DNA of 64,000 nt from Capitulum mitella. Its lineage: Eukaryota > Arthropoda > Thecostraca > Pollicipedomorpha > Pollicipedidae. Location: the NCBI GenBank assembly GCA_030062745.1, contig CP099839.1, positions 16,864,733 through 16,928,732 on the forward strand, given 5' to 3'. The notes under the pieces were generated by a model, which saw nothing but the letters and a program-made list of their open reading frames with translations, was not told the DNA's origin and ran no database searches. Position numbers and translations under genes: made by a program. Below, piece by piece: positions 57,986-64,000 of the stretch; position 1 is the stretch's first letter; every line of letters begins with the position of its first letter.

Positions 57986-58711
57986 AACAAACGAAAACAC
58001 CTGATGTTCGATGTTCGAAAAACATGTTCGACGGACACGTGTCCATCGAACATGGGATCGCCTGCTGCTGCCGCCGGTCGGACTGATGCGGAGTCCTTCA
58101 TGGACACAGCCGGTTCTGCCGGCGTGGACCCAACGTCCAACGGCGTTACGACGCTGGCCGGAACAGAATCGCCTTCGTCAACAAAACAAACGGAAGCAGC
58201 CGCCAGCGCACAGCGCCAGTTGGGTGACTTCACCCGGCGCCTGGTGCAGCGCATCGGGACTGGCCAGGAATGGGCCGTGTGGCTGAAAGACGCCGACTCG
58301 TTGCGTCGCTGGAGCTCGTCGACCACAGCACGCCAGCAGTCTCTGCTGCACGGCGCTGTTCCGGGCCGCGGAACGAGCGTCACTCGCATCGGCGTCCTGC
58401 CGCAGCAACGGCTCGCCGCCGCTCCTGAACCCTGCGGGACAGAGCGCGAATGGCGTCTGGCCGATGAGCCAAGGCAACTAAAACCTTTCATCATGGCTAC
58501 AGTGCCGCAGTTGGCCGCCGGACAGTCGCGCCTCACTGCCCCGCAGAGGGCGTGGACCCGGGCCGGTCCCTGGGACGCTGGACTGATGACGTCAGCGAAT
58601 AACGACGGATGTGGCATTGTGACGTCATTGTGCCAATGCAAATGCTACGCCACCGCAGCCGTGCCCGTCGCATACAAGGACAGAGCCTCTTGGTCGTCTC
58701 ACCAGCGATAG
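57986..58711 (+). CDS. Candidate coding exon K (unassigned)
   Basis: GC content jumps shortly after the acceptor GGTCTCCAG. The + frame is open to TAG at 58709-58711 and reads Ala/Ser/Thr-rich sequence (MGSPAAAAGRTDAESFMDTA), then RQLGDFTRRLVQRIGTGQEW, AVWLKDADSLRRWSSSTTAR and ATVPQLAAGQSRLTAPQ. The middle looks like a short helical domain. The last 50 residues are less protein-like, so a donor may lie inside. The overlapping minus frame (58641-57559) is longer, but its second half crosses AT-rich DNA, so I favour the + strand. No family recognised. Confidence 0.4.
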   Translation, partial: NKRKHLMFDVRKTCSTDTCPSNMGSPAAAAGRTDAESFMDTAGSAGVDPTSNGVTTLAGTESPSSTKQTEAAASAQRQLGDFTRRLVQRIGTGQEWAVWLKDADSLRRWSSSTTARQQSLLHGAVPGRGTSVTRIGVLPQQRLAAAPEPCGTEREWRLADEPRQLKPFIMATVPQLAAGQSRLTAPQRAWTRAGPWDAGLMTSANNDGCGIVTSLCQCKCYATAAVPVAYKDRASWSSHQR

Positions 58712-61458
58712 GCAGAGATGACGCCGGTGAATTCCTGGCTTGACACTGCGACAACATGTTTGTGCTAGGTGTTCCTTAGGCGGTCAAAGGGCGCACTGGC
58801 GCTTCTACCGACGACAGGCGCAAGGCAGCGCCTGGGTCGTCGCTTTACCCAGTCTACGGCAGCTGAACAGCATCGCGTCCCCGCGTCGTAGCCTGCTTCG
58901 CCGATTGGTATCTTAAATGGTGCTTGTTTTATCTTTCTTTGATCTGTGTCCACGTTTGAGGATATTTCTGATCGCTCATTGGCGCAGGAGCCGACCTATG
59001 CGGCCATTGATGTGGCCTGTCGATGCCCAACAATTTCTGTTTATCTGACAGAGGCTCATCGACGCCTGAACTGTCTGCGCTGCGTGCATTGTGTGGGTGC
59101 GGCGTCCTTAGGGAGGCGAGAGGTTGCTCACACGCGTTTACACTGCTCCTGATCCGTGGCGGCGGCTCCGGTTGACAATCTGGCGCTTATTTTTGTCTCA
59201 GTCTACGTACCTTTTACTTTTCATCAGTTTGCGAAAACTGTGCTGAGAGTTCGAGATGGGACTTAATTAACACATGATGGTGATGATGAGGATGTCAGTC
59301 GTATGCACAAAGACAAGTAAAGGTAGTTTATCACCATTTGTTGCATTTCCACAGTCATTTGGACTGACTATAGCTCCAGCCACAGCCTAGATTTGAGGGA
59401 CGCCGCTAGTGAACAGCGGGGTCTGGACTGGATACGGCCAAGCTCCGCAAAGGAACCTTCTTTTGTACATTTTAACATTTAGATAAAAAGGATTCGTTCT
59501 CGGAGACACGGCATGGCCACGGCGTGCCAAATCCCAGGTTTCACGTCAGAACCTAAGCACAACGCTGTGCCGGCGGTTACTTAAGCTGCAGTTCCATCAC
59601 TGGTTGGATATGCACAAGTTTGCGAATAACGCTAGTCACGATTTACTCAGCTCTTATTTCGATTCTTGAAGGACGCTGATTTGTCGTCGGGTAGAATGCC
59701 ACCCGATCCATCCGGCCCCAACTTTATTTCTGGTTCAGCTAAAACGCGCAGGTCCCGTGCTATTTGCATAGCGTGCATTGTGATGTCCACTCTTGTTTGG
59801 TCAGTTCCCAGTGCACGAGCCTGCCATGTCTGGCTTTGATTTGATCGATTCGACCTGCCGACGACTTGTTGCCTGCGCGCAGTATGTAATCCATCAGAAG
59901 TGCGGCAGGAAGTAACATGGCAGTTTTAGAGTGATTGCACCAGACTCGTGGTGTAATTCCAGGTGGTCATGCTCGAATGATTCGAAATTTCAATACGCGC
60001 GCCCTAGGCGCACGAAACATATACTATCAATATTGTATTCTTCGCAAACGGCGCATTTAACGCAAGAGCTAAAACTTCTGCTTTGTCTTTCGTCCATAAA
60101 GGATTCAGTTACCCATAGTGCCCATGCCATGAAGTCTTCTATAATCATGACTAACATTTTTAAATGGACACAGCGAGAAACCTTTCCCGACGCCCCGTGT
60201 TAAACCGACGGCCGTTTTGGTAAACGAATTGATAGGCGTCCCAGGTTCCCAGCCTGGAATGAGATGGCCCGCTCCCGGACGTGCCGTGATGAGTACAGCT
60301 GTGCTGAACAGTGACGTCTAAAGTCGATGAATCTCCACGGGGAAATTTATAAAGGTGAAACGTTGGCTGAGGGCATGGTTCGAGCTATGTTGCACTGACG
60401 AGCAACTCTCGATACGTTATTAACAAGATGCGCATTTAATGAAAAAGGCTGGGGAAGTTCGCATTCGGTGATCTCCATTTCAAAGAGGTCCTAGATCACT
60501 GAGGTTTAAGATTTCACTCTATAGATTTCAAACGACTAGTCTTGATGTAAACGGTCACATTTTGAACAGTTTTACTGGTCTCTTTACACTGCGGATATAC
60601 TTTATTTTTATCTTCGTGATTTCTCAGAACCACCCGACCGTGTCTAAGCATTGGACTGACAACTGGCAGTCCTTCACAGTCAATCTTTCTAGGGACACAT
60701 ATTTGGTCGAAGTCATGATCATAATGGCCAGGTCAAAGGTTGGCAAGGCCAAAGGTACAAAAATATAGAAGCAATTATGGACAATCATCCTGTGAGTTGA
60801 TATCGGAATACGCACAACCATTCATGACACTTGGTTTCGTCATGTCTCATGCCAGCAAAAAAACCCTTCGGTTGGAGAGATGATGGCGCCCACTGGGGTG
60901 ACGGCAGAGGTTTCCTTTGTCACTGACTCTTAGAGGAAGTCTTGAAAAGTGCAGCAATTCAGGTCTTGGAGACTTTTTCACCCAAACCAAATAGCTGTAT
61001 CCGTTTGGGTTGTGGTGGCGGTCGCTATGGCCAGACACTGTAAATTTAGAAGATGGGCTCTGTAATGGTCCATCGCAATCATTGTTCTGAAGCACCCGAT
61101 TAAGTAGCTCCACTTATTGCTGGGTCATTAAGGAAATTTCAGTTTGTTTCGATCGTAAGACACCATATTACTCATATACCTGATGGTCCTCAGCAAAATT
61201 AAGTTGATTTGTTTGGCGACTAATCGATGTTCTGCTGCTCTGCTTTGTGCAAACTCCGAAAAATATCAGGGCTTTAAAGGTCTCCATCTTGGCTCATCGC
61301 CAACTTAAAATCTTGATGAACTGCTTGAATAGGAAAACCCTGGACAAAAAATCCATGCGCATGACCTGGCACTTTGCCTCCTCTGTGAAGTGGCCAGGGC
61401 TTCCCCATGCTGCCTGTGACATGTTTGTCGATGACGTGTGTTGTTTGCTCGGTTCCAG
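58712..61458. other. Spacer or intron, no gene recognised
   Basis: Contains GC-moderate DNA to about 59170, then mixed to AT-rich sequence. Short open frames on both strands have no recognised motif. It ends in a pyrimidine-rich acceptor, TGTTTGCTCGGTTCCAG. Confidence 0.4.
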
Positions 61459-61716
61459 TTGGAGCGTTCATCGTCCACAAACGCAGCCACATTCATCGTG
61501 GGCAAATATTTCCTGGACTTCCGGCGAGCCTGCAGAAAAGCCCTGAGCCCTTGCAGCGCAGCCGAGCTCACAGAACTGAGGTCAACAGGCCGGCGCATAC
61601 ATAATCAGGCGCCGCACGTGGATGTGGGGACAGCGGACCTGCAGCCTGAACGGTGGCCCCGCTACGTGTCACGCAGAAGTTTCTCGATTGAAGTAGACGT
61701 TATAATAAGACATTGA
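61459..61716 (+). CDS. Candidate terminal coding exon L (unassigned)
   Basis: After the acceptor the phase-0 frame reads LERSSSTNAATFIVGKYFLD, FRRACRKALSPCSAAELTEL, RSTGRRIHNQAPHVDVGTAD, LQPERWPRYVSRRSFSIEVD and ends at TGA. Third positions are mostly G or C, unlike the AT-rich flanks, and the block has a sharp compositional edge. An internal donor (CTGAG|GTCAAC at about 61580) is possible. It may be the end of a gene that includes K and J. No family recognised. Confidence 0.42.
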   Translation: MERSSSTNAATFIVGKYFLDFRRACRKALSPCSAAELTELRSTGRRIHNQAPHVDVGTADLQPERWPRYVSRRSFSIEVDVIIRH

Positions 61717-62696
61717 CTGGGCACTGACCAACATTTCTCCGGGAGCAAACACTGTTTCAGGAAAGTCATAACAAGGCAGGCTTTTCTGAAAGGCCAGTGA
61801 TCCTTCCATGACCATCATTGGCCAAATGCCAATGATCTTTCAAATGTAGCTGATCTGTAATGACTTTAAAATGGCAGCAGATAGTTCATCGGGTCATTTT
61901 GCCGCTAATCTTTCGATGATTTAATTAGTCCCTCTGAAGTGACAAAAAACTGAAATAATTAAGACGAAATAATTAAACGTGTGACGATGACAGCCGGCGC
62001 TTGTTTACTGGGAAATCAAATTAGGTGCCATTTGAATCAGAATGAAGCAGCTACACGATTGTGTTAGCTCGATTTCTCCATTGATTTCGGGAGAGAAATG
62101 GGCAGCGGTGACAAGCACACCCCTACGCTGGTGAGTAGTGGAATGAAAGTACATCCAGCAAGAGTTACAAGAAAAGCTGCAGGGTTCTGCACTGCCGAAG
62201 CTTGAAACCAAGGACATCAAGGGGACCTCTTCTGACGTTGGCTAACGACGTGTTCTGAAACATTAGTGCGTGGACAATGCAAGGTTTTGCGCAATGGCGC
62301 TTAGAGAATTTCTGCGGCCTCAGAGAATCTCAGCTCGCGCCATTCACAGCAGTCTTTTTGAATTTCGCAGGGAAACAAGGGTTTTCTTTTTCTTTCTCCA
62401 GCTTTTTTATTTTACAAACATTCATTATCTTGCTGAATTTTCCGGCCAGCATGACTGGATATACCGCAGCCAAGCATACACGTATGAGCAGCACAACTAT
62501 TTCCCGCATCCACAAAAGACAATTTTCTTTGGAGTTGGACAAAGTTTAGTGAGTCTTCTGAGAAAGTAGGCAATCGCTGTTGAAATGAGATTCCTGTTTC
62601 TAGCCCAGTTTCCAGGAGGCCGCAGAGGCGATCAGTTTTAATGCAGGTGATGATTCGTGTCATGGTGCTGTCAGCTGGGACCTGCTGTTCCCATAA
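61717..62696. other. Spacer, no gene seen
   Basis: AT-rich DNA with short unrecognised frames on both strands (for instance plus 62270-62569). Confidence 0.4.
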
Positions 62697-63927
62697 TTAA
62701 ATGCCAGCTACCTGTTATGGAAGGGTACGTCAGCTGTTTCACAGAGCTTGATGGCGTTTCCTAAATATGCTTTTAGCATGCTGTGACGAAATTTGAGAAA
62801 TTTTCCTTCTCTAAAGGCAGTCCCAGAACACTTTTTGGAGGCATGTTCTAGGCATGTTGCGCTTTCTGGAGTTCGAGACCTTCGACGTTGATACGTGCCA
62901 TTTTGATACCCTATATAATCTCACGGAGAGTCCAAATAATCGAAAAATTTGCAACCTGCACACTATGAAGAGTTCTTTAAGGAAATATTTGGTCAATGGC
63001 AGATCTAGGCGCATATAAAAGCGGATGTTTATATTTCGTTATTATGAAGAATTTGTGACTAATGGTATGAATAAAACAAAACTTGTGTGACAGAAACGTC
63101 TGTAACCTAACTGACGCGTATAATTCACGTGTACGTACTGCCAGGGGCGTCTCCAGGCATCAGCTTTCTTGTACATGGTTCGTCTAATAACATGCTCTGT
63201 GAGCCTAACAGACATCTTGATCTGTGTGGTTGGTTACGTTAGTTTCACATATACTACGATCAAATGCGATATATTTTAGTAAAAGCAGAAATCAGAGGTG
63301 ACTTCAGGGTAATGTAAACGAGATAGTGCGTTTCTTCTTATTCCTGAGAAATTATTGATCGATTTACGAAACAAAACACAGCTATCGTTATGTATTTACA
63401 GACTCCTTCTTCTCTGGTGCCTTGATCCGCCTATGAGCATTTGTCATATGTATATATTATGACACGTGACACATATAGAAATGTTTTCCCGAACAGAAAT
63501 AAGCATGTCAAGTTCAAAATAAGTTGCAGAATAAATTAGCATTTCGCAAAGACGTGTATCCCTTTTTATGAGCTCTGAATACGCTTAAGAATTTTTAAAA
63601 TCGACTTTCTCGTAGTACATGTGATAGACGTACCAATGGTCGGCGCGTGAATAAAAACAAAGTCGGTCGGGAAATGTAGTCATACAACTTGTATAAGTAA
63701 AATCCCATCTATACCTCATTTTGACCCTTTAGGCCCTTTTTCAAAATTGTCTGCATTTCTTTTTCGGAAATGTAGATCCAATTAAAGGCTATCGAGCGCC
63801 TCTTTCGTCTAGGAAGTAAAACTTATAGCTCCTGAGATCGCAAGAGGGAGCAGATTCTGCCCTCACCCCCCCCCCCCTCCCCAGTACAGAATCGTTCGTA
63901 GCTGGCATGAGCACGAAATGGGGTTAA
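62697..63927 (+). mobile_element. R5: diverged TTAA element related to R2
   Basis: The right end has a C homopolymer followed by ACGAAATGGGGTTAA, the GGG+TTAA design. Close to the left, GCTGTGACGAAATTTGAGAAA and the nearby GGCAGTCCCAGAACACTTTTTGGAGGC echo the corresponding part of R2 (GCTGTGACAAAATTTCAAAA, then GGAGCCAGGCAACGTTTTTGGGAGGC). The left TTAA (62697-62700) is a guess, as CCC does not follow it. No transposase is present. Confidence 0.45.
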
Positions 63928-64000
63928 GAGCTATTTTACTTCTTCAGCATATTTTACAATACAACACATTCGATCTGTTTATAAACTGCTCAGAATCAAA

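Noticed and set aside
57559-58641. Minus-strand open frame of 360 codons, the longest in the window
   Set aside because: Half of it lies antisense to the GC-rich block K, where stops are rare on both strands, and the remainder crosses AT-rich DNA with noncoding-like residue use. It spans the compositional edge at about 57990, where the + strand has a good acceptor. The + strand reading fits better, though this is not certain.

Overview
The window is animal nuclear DNA. Coding exons are GC-rich and split by GT-AG introns, and they sit in a more AT-rich background full of decayed transposable elements, microsatellites and minisatellites. There are no operons, CRISPR arrays or prokaryotic signals. 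An arthropod is my best guess, possibly a crustacean or chelicerate. It rests on the one recognisable gene and the repeat content and is not proven.

The main gene lies on the + strand from about 33.6 to 53.1 kb in at least nine exons (A-I), about 920 visible residues. The encoded protein has a Ser/Glu-rich acidic N-terminal part, recurring Pro-x-Trp motifs, two polyproline stretches, two WH2 actin-binding motifs (exons E and F) and a long charged coiled-coil C-terminal region. Two WH2 motifs plus proline-rich segments resemble the insect muscle protein SALS (sarcomere length short); an espin/forked-like actin regulator is an alternative. The two WH2 exons are separated by an 11 kb intron packed with transposons. 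Exon F (48277-48397) is easily missed because it carries no ATG and is only 121 bases long. Splice phases agree at C-D, E-F, F-G, G-H and H-I, but not with the best sites at B-C and D-E. Three more exon-like blocks (56.3, 58.0 and 61.5 kb) may belong to this gene's 3' part or to a neighbour.

The rest is mostly mobile DNA. At least four families (here R1-R4) of about 1.1-1.5 kb elements have no coding capacity, begin TTAA+CCC, end GGG+TTAA or similar, and behave like nonautonomous piggyBac-type (or other TTAA-targeting) transposons: R1 at 11.3, 19.1, 23.8 and 39.5 kb; R2 at 3.0, 22.5 and 54.0 kb; R3 at 27.7, 37.6, 44.3 and 45.6 kb; R4 at 5.8 and 14.9 kb; and a diverged one near 63 kb. One R1 copy interrupts a LINE reverse-transcriptase relic exactly at a TTAA. 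The families carry many AGGTCA nuclear-receptor half-sites, with a DR0 arrangement kept in all four R1 copies and a TGACCT-N-AGGTCA arrangement recurring in R3. Other mobile DNA: a pogo-like element with intact inverted repeats (8.63-10.37 kb) and a dead Tc1-like DD34E transposase (41.2-42.3 kb).

Region by region: 0-33 kb is intergenic repeat-rich DNA with several GC-rich islands, a 31-bp tandem repeat at 17.1 kb and a 1.7 kb degenerate satellite at 30.8-32.4 kb; 33-53 kb is the WH2 gene with transposon-filled introns; 53-64 kb has one R2 copy, the three candidate exons and a diverged TTAA element.
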